Source: Malus domestica (Eukaryota; Streptophyta; Magnoliopsida; Rosales; Rosaceae). From it: a stretch of 64,000 nucleotides of DNA. Below are positions 12,190-22,301 of the stretch, piece after piece; positions within the stretch are counted from its first letter, which is position 1; every line of letters starts with the position of its first letter. The notes under the pieces are model-generated. The model did not search any database. It was not told the origin of the DNA and saw only the letters and a list, made by a program, of their open reading frames with translations. A program made the translations under genes and the position numbers. The DNA is taken from the NCBI RefSeq assembly GCF_042453785.1, contig NC_091677.1, positions 32,595,001 to 32,659,000 of the forward strand, given 5' to 3'.

Positions 12190-13073
12190 CTTCTTCAAAA
12201 ATCCCATTTGGCATCCCCAATCATTCGAGCTATTTATCTTGCTCGCCCCTTCCTAAAATCCCCATCCTTTCCCTCACAAAAATCCTCCATTTTTCAAGGT
12301 ACGCGCTTCTCTCCCTCTTCTGCTGTGTGGTTCTGTTCTGTGTTTTTGTGTATCTCTGTCTTCATGGTTGTACTTGGAAAACAAACAAAATCTAGACATG
12401 TGTTTGATGTGCTTTTCCTCAATGGGATTTTTTGCTGCTGTAAATGTCAACTGGATGCTTGCTTCTCGAAGAAAGCTATGATTTTTCAATGATTAAGTTT
12501 TTATTTGCATTATTTTGTGAATTTATTGAACCAGAAAGTTGCGTCTTTGTTAACACTCCATCAGTTCATGTCACCTGATTGCTTTTTATTTTTATTTTTT
12601 GCTTTTGGTTGAATGGATTTTCTGAAAATATTAACTGAAAAGAATTGCATGTGTTGGGTAAAAAGGCGGTAGAAGTTGCTTCACTATTGCAGTATGAGTG
12701 AAGATCTTGATGTTCATTCATCTTGTTCTGTTAAATGTTGAATTACTCTAATTTGTAATGTTTATTTATGTGACATTTTTGGCTTAAGATCGTTAGGATG
12801 GTAGGAATTGAGATTCGATAAATTTAGGGCCTGCTTGGTATCCGTCTTGAATCCAATTTTTTGTTTTTGAAACAAATGAGCTCCGAGTAATTATTTGTTT
12901 TAGCTACTTTTTTCGGGACTGAGATGCAATCAAATATTAAGCTGGTCTCATATTTCCTTTATACTCCGATCTTTTGTTCTTCTGCATAGGTTGTTGAATT
13001 ACTCAATTTCGTTTCCAGTAATCTGTGATTTGGCATTTAAACTTGCAAGTGCCTTTTGTTATCGTACTTACAG
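12190..13073 (+). other. FtsH 5' UTR exon and leader intron
   Basis: A pyrimidine-rich stretch ending CATTTTTCAAG at about 12298 is followed by GTACGC, a splice donor. The next good acceptor is TTACAG at 13068-13073, directly before the ATG at 13074. This suggests a non-coding first exon and a leader intron of about 775 bp. Leader introns are common in highly expressed plant genes. The transcription start itself is not determined. Confidence 0.6.
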
Positions 13074-15416
13074 ATGGCAGCATCATCAGCATGCCTTGTG
13101 GGGAATGGGTTATCTACCCGCGGTACTAAGACAAATTTGAGCAAGGACTTTTGTGGCAGGCATCTCTTGCACCCTTCAGCTCTTCCATCCTTGGGTAAAG
13201 TGACAAAAACAGTTCTCACAAAGGCGTCGCTAGACCAAAGGCAAAACGAGGGAAGAAGAGGCTTTCTGAAGTTGTTGCTTGGGAATGTGGGAATAGGAGC
13301 ACCAGCTTTACTTGGAGCAGGGAATGCTTTGGCCGCCGATGATCAGGGCGTCTCTTCTTCAAGGATGTCTTATTCCAGGTTCTTGGAGTATCTGGACAAA
13401 GGCAGGGTGACTAAAGTTGATTTGTTTGAGAATGGAACCATAGCTATTGTTGAGGCTGTTTCTCCTGAGTTAGGGAACCGATTGCAGCGAGTTCGTGTTC
13501 AACTTCCGGGACTAAGCCAAGAGCTCCTCCAGAAGTTCAGGGAAAAGAATATCGACTTTGCTGCACATAATGCTCAAGAAGACTCAGGCTCTCTTTTATT
13601 TAACCTGATTGGAAATCTTGCTTTCCCACTAATTTTAATTGGAGGCTTGTTCCTACTCTCAAGGCGTTCATCTGGAGGCATGGGTGGTCCAGGTGGGCCT
13701 GGATTTCCTCTACAATTTGGTCAGTCTAAAGCCAAGTTCCAAATGGAACCAAACACCGGAGTGACTTTCGATGATGTTGCTGGGGTAGATGAAGCCAAGC
13801 AAGATTTCGTGGAGGTGGTCGAATTCTTAAAGAAGCCTGAGAGGTTCACAGCTGTTGGGGCTCGAATTCCTAAAGGGGTTCTTCTTGTTGGCCCTCCAGG
13901 AACCGGAAAGACTCTGCTAGCAAAGGCAATTGCTGGTGAAGCGGGTGTTCCATTTTTCTCCATCTCAGGTTCTGAATTTGTTGAAATGTTTGTTGGTGTT
14001 GGTGCTTCCCGAGTTCGTGATCTTTTTAAGAAGGCCAAGGAGAATGCACCTTGCATTGTATTTGTTGATGAAATTGACGCTGTTGGACGGCAAAGAGGAA
14101 CTGGAATTGGAGGAGGGAACGATGAAAGGGAACAAACCCTTAATCAGCTTTTGACAGAAATGGATGGTTTTGAAGGCAACACTGGTATTATCGTGGTTGC
14201 AGCGACTAACAGGGCAGACATTCTTGACTCTGCCTTATTGAGGCCAGGCCGGTTTGACAGGCAGGTGTCTGTTGATGTCCCAGACATACGAGGAAGAACA
14301 GAGATCTTAAAGGTTCATGCTAGCAATAAGAAGTTTGATGGAACTGTTTCTCTTGATGTTGTAGCCATGAGAACACCTGGCTTCAGTGGGGCAGATCTCG
14401 CAAACCTCCTTAATGAAGCAGCTATATTGGCTGGTCGACGTGGGAAGTCAGCAATTTCATCTAAAGAGATTGATGATTCGATTGATAGAATAGTGGCTGG
14501 AATGGAAGGAACAGTAATGACAGATGGAAAGAGTAAAAGTCTGGTGGCATATCACGAAGTTGGGCACGCCATATGTGGGTAAGTGATACTTTAGTCTTTT
14601 ATTGGTTGTTCTTATGAAGCTCAAATAACTAAAATTGTAGAAGCAGAAACTTAAATAACCCAAATAATGTTTTGTATTCTCCTCAATGCAGGACATTGAC
14701 TCCAGGGCATGATGCTGTCCAAAAGGTGACATTAGTCCCTCGTGGTCAGGCTCGGGGTCTTACGTGGTTTATTCCTGCAGATGATCCTACCTTGATCTCC
14801 AAGCAGCAGTTATTTGCAAGAATTGTTGGCGGGCTTGGTGGTAGAGCTGCAGAGGAAGTGATCTTTGGTGAGCCTGAGGTGACAACAGGTGCAGCTGGTG
14901 ATTTGCAGCAGATCACTGGTTTGGCCAAACAGGTAATTGAACATATTCATTATCTTCTCATAGAAATTTAAACCGTCAGATGACACAGATTACTGTGATC
15001 CTTGGTGTTATTAAATGTGACATGACATGAAACTATTAGCTCTGTCATACTGAGAAACTTAATTGGCATTGTTGCAGATGGTTACCACCTTCGGAATGTC
15101 TGATATTGGACCGTGGTCATTGATGGACGCGTCTCAGAGCGGTGATGTCATTATGAGAATGATGGCAAGGAACTCAATGTCAGAAAAGCTTGCTGAAGAC
15201 ATTGATTCAGCTATTAAGAGATTATCGGATGAAGCATATGAGATTGCGTTGACTCACATAAGAAACAACCGCGAAGCCATTGACAAGATCGTGGAGGTCC
15301 TTCTTGAGAAGGAAACAATGACCGGAGATGAATTCCGGGCAATCTTGTCCGAATTCGTTGAAATCCCAGTTGAAAACCGGGTCCCTGCTGCAGTTCCAAC
15401 ACCAGTGGCTGTTTAG
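13074..15416 (+). CDS. FTSH2: Thylakoid ATP-dependent zinc metalloprotease FtsH, type B (FtsH2/VAR2-like)
   Basis: Three coding exons (13074-14578, 14692-14932, 15078-15416) give 694 residues, matching the length of Arabidopsis FTSH2. The protein degrades photodamaged photosystem II D1 protein in the thylakoid as a type A/type B heterohexamer. Visible features in order: a chloroplast transit peptide; a twin-arginine lumenal signal ([10 protein letters not shown], Arg61-62) ending near AlaLeuAla87; a lumenal domain; one membrane span (about residues 180-205, [12 protein letters not shown]); Walker A GPPGTGKT at 273-280; Walker B VFVDEIDA at 329-336; the second region of homology [20 protein letters not shown] near 376; and the zinc-protease motif HEVGH at 494-498. 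The twin-arginine signal and overall sequence favour the FtsH2/FtsH8 branch over FtsH1/FtsH5. FtsH2 versus FtsH8 is not settled. Confidence 0.93.
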
Positions 15417-16457
15417 ATAGTGTAACTCATACCGTCATCAACACTTGGTTAAACTTCTAAAACTGGTAAAAATGTATAAAAGCTGTTATTTTTTTAAATC
15501 ACATGTAAAGTACTGTAATTTGATGACCAAATATACTTGGGCCTTTGGTTTCTTCTATGAAAGTCCCTCCTGATTTTTAATCTCTACTACTGGAATTTGT
15601 AAACTCCGTTGAAACAAACTAAGACATGCAGATGGCGCTTACTGCAGTGACGGAAAACAATTATGTCTGTGCACTTTGATGCAAGTTCGATTTTTACTGA
15701 TCCCCCCCTTTCCTAACAACTAAAACTTTAAACTATTATCGCTATCTCTTGCCAAAAAAAAAGCCATTTAAGACATGGGCAGAACAATTTGCACATAAAA
15801 TTAGAGCTTGTATGTGTATATCACAGTCTGACACCAGCAAAAACAGTTTGATGATATTACTATTCATACATGTTATAATAGTTTAGAAAAAATAAAAGGA
15901 AAGAATAGAAGGAGAAACAACTATTATATTATATGATGAAATGACAACAATTTTATTATAAAATTAAGAAAAAATAGAAATATCAAATTGGACATTCAAG
16001 ATTACATCTAAGAGGTCATTAATCTAAAGTAATTTCAACAAAATATAAAAGCCAACTTGGCCAAACTAGTTATAGTCGTATTAGTAGATTTGACGGTGAG
16101 ACATGTCAAAGAATAAGCAAAAAAAGGCGTTCAACTTTTGAAATCATCCACACCCACACTCAAAAGATTGAGATGACACTTCAAAGTCAAGGAAACTACA
16201 TGCATGATGAAAAAGCCAAACACTTAAGCAAATTAGCGTCTGAGAAATTTTACGCACAAAACCTGCAATATAATGAGCAGGAAGATACTCTTTAACAAGG
16301 AGCAGTGCCAACTCCGGAGAATACCTGACAACGAACCAACTAGTGTCCGTACCGACCTAAATTCAAATTTTACACAAGGGCACCACCACATGGTAAGTTA
16401 GTAACATAAAAATTCCTTGCTTGTTTTCAACAGAACCCGCCACGGCGAACCAGATGT
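15417..16457. other. Intergenic between FtsH and the PPR gene
   Basis: It holds the FtsH 3' UTR and AT-rich DNA. No other feature is seen. Confidence 0.4.
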
Positions 16458-18473
16458 ATGGGCAAGTCGTTTTTCTACTCCCTACTCAACACCCTGGACA
16501 TTCCATCCCCACGCTTTCTGTCCTCCGCCACCTCCAAAGTTGTAGGAGACTCGACCATCCCCGCCGCCGCCACAGAACAATTCACAAACCTCTGCTCCAA
16601 AGGACACATCAAACAAGCATTTGAGGGGTTCAAATCTCAGATATGGTCAGACCCATCTCTCTTCTCACACCTCCTCAAAGCATGCATCCCCAGCAAGTCC
16701 CTCTCTTTAGCAAAACAGCTCCATTCTTTGATTGTCACATCTGGGTGTTCCGCAGACAAGTTCGTATCCAATCACCTCCTCAACTTGTACTCCAAAGTCG
16801 GAGACTTGGATGCCGCTTTAACCTTGTTTGGTCATCTCCCCAGGAGAAACACAATGTCTTGCAACATTTTGATCAATGGGTACGTGCAGAAGGGTGATTT
16901 GGAAAGTGCCCAGAAGGTGTTTGATGAAATGCCTGAGAGAAATGTGGCTACGTGGAATGCCATGGTCACGGGGTTGACGCAGTTTGAATTTAACGAAGAG
17001 GGGCTGAGTCTGTTTTCTGAGATGCACGAGTTCGGGTTTTTACCCGATGAGTACACTTTGGGCAGTGTTCTGAGGGGTTGTGCTGGTTTGAGAACATTGT
17101 GTGCCGGGCGTCAGGTTCACGCTTATGTGATGAAATGCGGGTTTGAGTTTAATTTGGTCGTTGGGAGCTCTTTGGCTCATATGTATATGAAGTCGGGTAG
17201 CTTGGTGGAAGGAGAAAAAGTGATTACATCGATGCCAATTCGCAGTGTGGTTGCTTGGAATACTATTATTGCGGGAAAAGCTCAAAATGGGCATCTCGAG
17301 GGAGTGTTGGATCAGTATAACTTGATGAAAATTGCTGGATTCAGGCCTGATAAGGTCACTTTTGTTAGTGTTATTAGTTCGTGTGCGGAATTGGCAACAC
17401 TTGGACAGGGTCAGCAAATTCATGCCGAAGCAATTAAAGCTGGGGCTAGCACAGTTGTTGCGGTGATTAGTTCGTTAATTAGCATGTATTCGAGATGTGG
17501 GTGTCTTGATGATTCTCTGAAAGCTTTCATGGAAAGTGAATGTGGAGATGCTGTAATGTGGAGTTCTATGATTTCTGCCTATGGGTTTCATGGACGAGGA
17601 GAGAACGCCATTAAGCTGTTTGAGGAGATGAAGCAGGAAGAATTGGAGACAAATGATGTTACTTTCTTGAGTTTGCTTTATGTGTGCAGTCATTGCGGGT
17701 TGAAGGACAAAGGACTTGAGTTATTCAACTCTATGGTCGAAAAGTATGGACTTCATCCTAAATTAGAACACTATACATGTGTGGTTGACCTGCTTGGCCG
17801 ATCTGGCTGTTTGGAGGAAGCCGAGGCAATGATACGATCAATGCCTGTCAAAGCAGATGCTATCATTTGGAAAACTTTGTTATCTGCATGTAAAATCCAC
17901 AAGAACGCAGACATGGCAAGAAGGATTGCTGAAGAAGTTATTAGGCAAGATCCACAGGACTCAGCGTCCTATGTGCTACTCTCGAACATCCATGCTTTAG
18001 CTCGAAGGTGGCATGATGTTTCTGAGATGAGAAAAACGATGAGAGATAGAAAGGTCAAGAAGGAGCCAGGTATAAGCTGGCTGGAAATTAAAAATCAAAT
18101 TCACCAGTTCTGCATCGGTGATAAATCGCACCCCCAATCTAGAGAGATTGATTTGTATCTTAAAGAGCTAACATCAGAGTTGAAGTTGCATGGTTATGTG
18201 CCTGATATCGGCTCTGTTTTGCATGATATGGATAACGAGGAGAAAGAATATAACTTGGCACACCATAGTGAGAAGTTGGCAATCGCTTTCGCCTTAATGA
18301 ACACTCCTGAGGGTGCACCAGTAAGGGTGATGAAGAATTTGCGTGTTTGCACTGATTGTCATGTTGCTATTAAGTACATATCTCTAATAAAAAACCGAGA
18401 GATTATTGTACGTGATGCTAGTAGATTTCATCACTTTAAAGATGGGAATTGTTCTTGTGGAGATTACTGGTAA
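16458..18473 (+). CDS. DYW-class pentatricopeptide repeat protein, At2g41080-like
   Basis: A single uninterrupted exon of 671 codons, as usual for plant PPR genes. PLS-type PPR motifs run from about residue 70 to 480, for example NVATWNAMVTGLTQFEFNEE and VVAWNTIIAGKAQNG. They are followed by the E/E+ region and a C-terminal DYW domain. The DYW domain has the deaminase-like zinc signature HSE at 603-605 with CTDC at 631-634, and ends in CSCGDYW. DYW proteins perform C-to-U RNA editing in plastids or mitochondria; the PPR tract selects the site. From memory it resembles Arabidopsis At2g41080 (PCMP-H29) along its whole length. The N-terminus could be an organelle transit peptide but does not say which organelle. 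An overlapping out-of-frame ATG lies at 16454. Confidence 0.92.
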   Translation: MGKSFFYSLLNTLDIPSPRFLSSATSKVVGDSTIPAAATEQFTNLCSKGHIKQAFEGFKSQIWSDPSLFSHLLKACIPSKSLSLAKQLHSLIVTSGCSADKFVSNHLLNLYSKVGDLDAALTLFGHLPRRNTMSCNILINGYVQKGDLESAQKVFDEMPERNVATWNAMVTGLTQFEFNEEGLSLFSEMHEFGFLPDEYTLGSVLRGCAGLRTLCAGRQVHAYVMKCGFEFNLVVGSSLAHMYMKSGSLVEGEKVITSMPIRSVVAWNTIIAGKAQNGHLEGVLDQYNLMKIAGFRPDKVTFVSVISSCAELATLGQGQQIHAEAIKAGASTVVAVISSLISMYSRCGCLDDSLKAFMESECGDAVMWSSMISAYGFHGRGENAIKLFEEMKQEELETNDVTFLSLLYVCSHCGLKDKGLELFNSMVEKYGLHPKLEHYTCVVDLLGRSGCLEEAEAMIRSMPVKADAIIWKTLLSACKIHKNADMARRIAEEVIRQDPQDSASYVLLSNIHALARRWHDVSEMRKTMRDRKVKKEPGISWLEIKNQIHQFCIGDKSHPQSREIDLYLKELTSELKLHGYVPDIGSVLHDMDNEEKEYNLAHHSEKLAIAFALMNTPEGAPVRVMKNLRVCTDCHVAIKYISLIKNREIIVRDASRFHHFKDGNCSCGDYW

Positions 18474-19154
18474 AGGAAGGTTATACAAGTAAGTGTTCTT
18501 CATCTGATATATAAATGTTTGGACTTTTCCTTTCATTTTATAACAGATTAATCTGAGGATTTGGTGTTGCGTCAATAGTTCCTTTTTCTTCAGCTAACAG
18601 CACTTTGTTTCGTTTGTTTGCTCAAACGTTCTAGGATAAGTATTCATATACTTTTCAGAGATGGAAGGTTTAACTGTAAGTCTTGACCCCTATCTCTGTC
18701 TAACTGCATCCAGCATTCTGTTACAAGAGGCAGAGCCATAGTGTGCGCACGGATTGGAATGCCTTAAATAAATCATGGTGTTTAATATACATAACCCGAG
18801 TCCAATACAACGAAAAATCCTTAGTGTCAGGGTTTGTATTTGTATCGGTCATTGCAATAGTATCTAGTGGTTTTAGTTTTCCCTCCGTCCTTCATTTACT
18901 GGTTTCATATTCTTTGTGTTGCCAAGGAACCAAATGTTGAGTGAGTTCTTCGAATTCTCGTCCCGGGGCAACACTCCACCTTTGTCATACATTCCATACA
19001 TCGCACTGGATTTCATTCATATGCTTGTGCAGGTTGTTGCAACAGAAGCTTTCTAGAAAGAAAAAGGCAGTGGAGGCTTTAGCTCTGCGTTCGCCATTTT
19101 AATATTGCAAGGTTGATTGGGATTAACGGTTCTTTGTATAAGTTTAAACTATGT
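18474..19154. other. Intergenic between the PPR gene and the first U2 snRNA
   Basis: Probable PPR 3' UTR followed by AT-rich DNA. The sequence next to 19155 supplies the 3' box of U2 copy a. No gene is seen. Confidence 0.4.
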
Positions 19155-19353
19155 TTGGTGGGATGCGCCGGGCCCATGCTGTAGTGCAACGCTTGGGCAA
19201 CGCTCAAGAGCCCCAATAGCAAGCTATTGTGATGGACTCTCTCCCTAAAGAAATTAATTTAATATCGTGTGGACCATTGGTCCACGTATCAGATATTAAA
19301 CTGATAAGAACAGATACTACACTTGATCTTAGCCAAAAGGCCGAGAAAGGTAT
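19155..19353 (-). ncRNA. U2: U2 spliceosomal snRNA gene, copy a
   Basis: The minus strand reads the plant U2 snRNA from its start (ATACCTTTCTCGGCCTTTTG) through the branch-point pairing element GTAGTA to the terminal GCGCATCCCACCAA, 199 bp in all. U2 base-pairs with the intron branch site in the spliceosome. The stem-loop IIb arms GTGGACC and GGTCCAC pair perfectly. Upstream are a USE and a TATA box; downstream is CA-N5-AGTTTAA, fitting the plant snRNA 3' box. One oddity is that the presumed Sm site reads AATTTCTTTAG, interrupted by C, where copies b and d have an unbroken T run. Its flanks differ from the other three, so it may represent the oldest locus of the cluster. Function is likely but not proven. 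Confidence 0.9.
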
Positions 19354-19429
19354 GCCTTATCTCAAGTTTGGCTTGTGTTTATATTGGCCACTTCAGAAAC
19401 ATACTTGTCCCCAGTGGTCGATATGGGAC
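19354..19429 (-). promoter_or_regulatory. U2 copy a promoter: USE and TATA box
   Basis: The minus strand has GTCCCATATCG at 19429-19419, a 10/11 match to the plant upstream sequence element RTCCCACATCG. A TATA box (TATAAAC) lies at 19383-19377, 30 bp before the RNA start. The gap of 35 bp between the two fits the pol II type of plant snRNA promoter (about four helical turns), not the shorter pol III type. Confidence 0.8.
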
Positions 19430-20009
19430 ATAAAACATGCATGCCTATCACTTATAAAAGTCATATGTTGAGTGAGTGAAATTAAAATATGAATGTATTT
19501 ATTTTATGTCTTTATAGGATTGTATTTTTTATTAGATTAGGGTTTTGTTTCCTTGTCCTACAAGAGTTGTATCTCCATATTACTAGATATAAAATTGTGA
19601 ATGAAATTTTGACCTAACTTTATATAATTGGGACAGTATTGGTGTGAATAGTAGTGGGTTGCTAGCTCAACCCTGGAATCTTGATAGAATCTCCCATAAA
19701 GTTGGGACAGTGTTCGGGTTGTGTTTAATTATCGTTTGTATTTGTCTTGTCATCTTTATGGTTGTAGTTACAATGAGCTGAATTGTCCCACATCGGAGAA
19801 TGAAAATTTTGCATAATCGTTTAAAAGTGGCTTCTATCATGGTATCAGAATCATGTTATTCGCATATTGCTATAAAATATATATGTTGCTCATGTGTATA
19901 ACCTGGCTCTAGATAACAGAAAAAAATTGGAGGAAAGACCCTTTTTTTTTTTGTTTTATCTGCGTTACTTGTTGTATTCACGCTTTTGCGTCGGCAGAGT
20001 AGTAGTTTG

Positions 20010-20701
20010 CATATCATATACCCTCCAATCTCCTTTTTTTTTATTCTTTTTTTTTTTCATATATGCATTCATCCATTTGTTAATTTCTTTTTCTGAACAC
20101 ATCATGGAATAGTTCGATACTTAAACTTTTGGAAAATTGGGTTATCTAATCGATTTTGTAAAAATGGGTTGTAGTTATGATCGAGCTCCCACAAAATTGT
20201 TGAAATGTTTATGGGTTGTCCAAGATAATTATAAGTGGTGAGAGCCAAGTGCTGACCCGAATGAGCGGATCCCCTGGATTTCTTGCCGGAATGGGAGAAA
20301 CATGCCACCGAACTCTCAAGCTGGTGGCCGGAGGTGACGAAAGAGAGGCCGAGAAAGGTATGCTTTATCATGTACCCTCCAATCTCCTTTTTTTTTTTCT
20401 TTTTTTTCTTTTCATATATGCATTCATCCATTTGTTAATTTCTTTTTCTTAACACATCATGGAATAGTTCGATACTTAAACTTTTGGAAAATTGGGTTAT
20501 CTAATCGATTTTGTAAAAGTGGGTTGCAGTTATGATCGAGCTCCCACAAAATTGTTGAAATGTTTTTGGGTTGTCCAAGATAATTATAAGTGGTGAGAGC
20601 CAAGTGCTGACCCGAATGAGCGGATCCCCTGGATTTCTTGCCGGAATGGGAGAGACATGCCACCGAACTCTCAAGCTGGTGGCCGGAGGTGACAAAAGAG
20701 A
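20010..20701. repeat. Tandem duplication of a roughly 350-bp unit with a U2 fragment at the junction
   Basis: The segment from ACCCTCCAATCTCC to GAAAGAGAGGCC occurs twice, at about 20018-20352 and 20374-20701, nearly identical. At the end of the first copy GAGAGGCC runs directly into GAGAAAGGTATGC, the reversed 5' end of U2. The second copy instead continues GAGAGGCCAGGGC. A related single copy lies at about 30670-30850. Confidence 0.75.
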
Positions 20702-21590
20702 GGCCAGGGCAAGGGTGAGTTCCTACCACCGTATAAACCTCATATTTAGGGACATAAGGCTTCCAATGGGCCGAAAAAGAAGTCCCTAAAGTATAGGAAA
20801 GTATAGGGACTCGTCGGAATTCCTATAAAAATCCTCAAATGTAAGGATGCGGATAAGGACTCATAAATGGTGTACCCAGTTTGAAGAATTAGAGAAAGTG
20901 GGCTTGAACCCACGTGAATGTTGAAGCTGCAAAGCGCAGCGAAAATGCTAGCCCCACAATGCACTTGTTATCTATCTTTTCTTTTTGGTTCTTTTAAAAT
21001 CAACAGCTTAAATTGTTTCATATGGTTTTCTTTTTTGGTTGTTGGAGATCGAAGAGCTACTTTTCAAACTCCCAATCTTTTTTTCCTCTTTATATTTGTT
21101 TGGGGATTCATTGTAGGGACTCTTTCAATGAGGTAAATACTTTGTTAACGACTCGAATATACTTGTTGAGTCCTAAAGAAGTTCTTAACAATAGTGGTGA
21201 ATACCATATTATGAAGTCTCCCATTGGAGATATCCTAAAGAGGTTCTTAACAATAGTGGTGAATACCCTATTATCTAGTCTCTCATTGGAGATGCTCTAA
21301 TATGACACCCCTCCTCACTTTCTCAGACATTTTAAGTGTTAGAAGTGACTTTATGATGGAAAGCTTGTCACTTTCTCATACATTTTAAGTGTTAGAAGTG
21401 ACTTTATGATAGAAAGCTTGTGATTTGTGTGAAATATTGAATGGAATTGATGGATAAAAGACAACTGGAGATGCTCCCAAAACTAGTGTTTGAGCCACAA
21501 CCATTGTAATCTCCTAAAAACCTCAAAACCGTTCTACTTCTTAACATATTGGACCATTGAAGAGTGAAAGCTTGAAAATTTTAACTAGAT

Positions 21591-21789
21591 TTGGTGGGAT
21601 GCGCCAGGCCCATGCTATAGTGCAACACTTGGGCAACGTTCAAGAGCCCCAATAGCAAGCTATTGTGATGGACTCTCTCCCTAAAAAAATTAATTTAATA
21701 TCGTGTGGACCATTGATTCACGTATCAGATATTAAACTGATAAGAACAGATACTACACTTGATCTTAGCCAAAAGGCCGAGAAAGGTAT
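21591..21789 (-). ncRNA. U2: U2 spliceosomal snRNA gene, copy b
   Basis: A 199-bp full-length minus-strand copy. The first 30 bases, the GTAGTA branch-site element and the U2/U6 pairing region are intact. The Sm site is an unbroken run, AATTTTTTTAG. The IIb stem has changed on one side only (GTGAATC against GGTCCAC), leaving a mismatch. The downstream element CA-N5-AGTTAAA fits the 3' box. It lies in repeat unit B. Confidence 0.88.
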
Positions 21790-21864
21790 GCTTTTCTTTA
21801 AGTTTGGCTTGTGTTTTTATATGCCACTTCACTAACGTACTTCTTCCACCAGCGGATGTGGGAT
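21790..21864 (-). promoter_or_regulatory. U2 copy b promoter: USE and TATA box
   Basis: ATCCCACATCC at 21864-21854 (10/11 match to the USE) and TATAAAAAC at 21821-21813, 32 bp before the RNA start, with 32 bp between them. The arrangement fits a pol II plant snRNA promoter. Confidence 0.8.
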
Positions 21865-22113
21865 ATAAAACCTGTATGCAGTATGCCTATCACTTTGTCT
21901 TTGTTGTTTTAAGTCTTGGTGCCCACTGCCCGTACTTTTACAATTATTTTATTCTTTGTGGCATTAAAACAGACCAAATTGGAGGACGAGAGGAAGATTT
22001 GAAACTATGTTCAAATCAAAGGGAGTTGTCAGCTCAAGTTTGAACCAATTGAGGGTCTTTTTAAACTCGAAAGGATGAGGATTGAAAGAAAATAATACAT
22101 TTTCTTGTAAAAC

Positions 22114-22301
22114 TAAAGAGTCACATATATAGTTTGTTGTATTTTGGTTACAAGTCTGTTACAACCGTCTATGTAACTAATTACTAAATTAGTCAGTTAA
22201 CCAAGTGTAATTAGTTACTAAGCTATTTCTCACAAGTGTATATAAACCAGTTGTAATTCCTTATTCATTAAGAAATGAAAATACCAGAATTATTTCCTAT
22301 A
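22114..22301 (+). repeat. 5' LTR of the Copia element, non-canonical TA...TA ends
   Basis: The target duplication fixes the LTR ends. It begins TAAAGAGTCAC and ends CCTATA, i.e. TA...TA rather than TG...CA. The right LTR has the same ends. Confidence 0.85.

Noticed and set aside
13721-14056. 111-codon minus-strand open frame within FtsH
   Set aside because: Antisense shadow of a conserved AAA domain; codon bias of the sense strand explains it.
20890-20970. tRNA-like T-arm (GTGGGCTTGAACCCAC), repeated at about 31045
   Set aside because: The arm pairs well, but no acceptor stem, D-arm or anticodon arm of the right spacing could be found around it.
21759-22043. 94-codon open frame, almost identical to another at 29825-30109
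   Set aside because: It is the antisense of the U2 5' end plus its promoter, repeated because the units are duplicated; no protein is expected.
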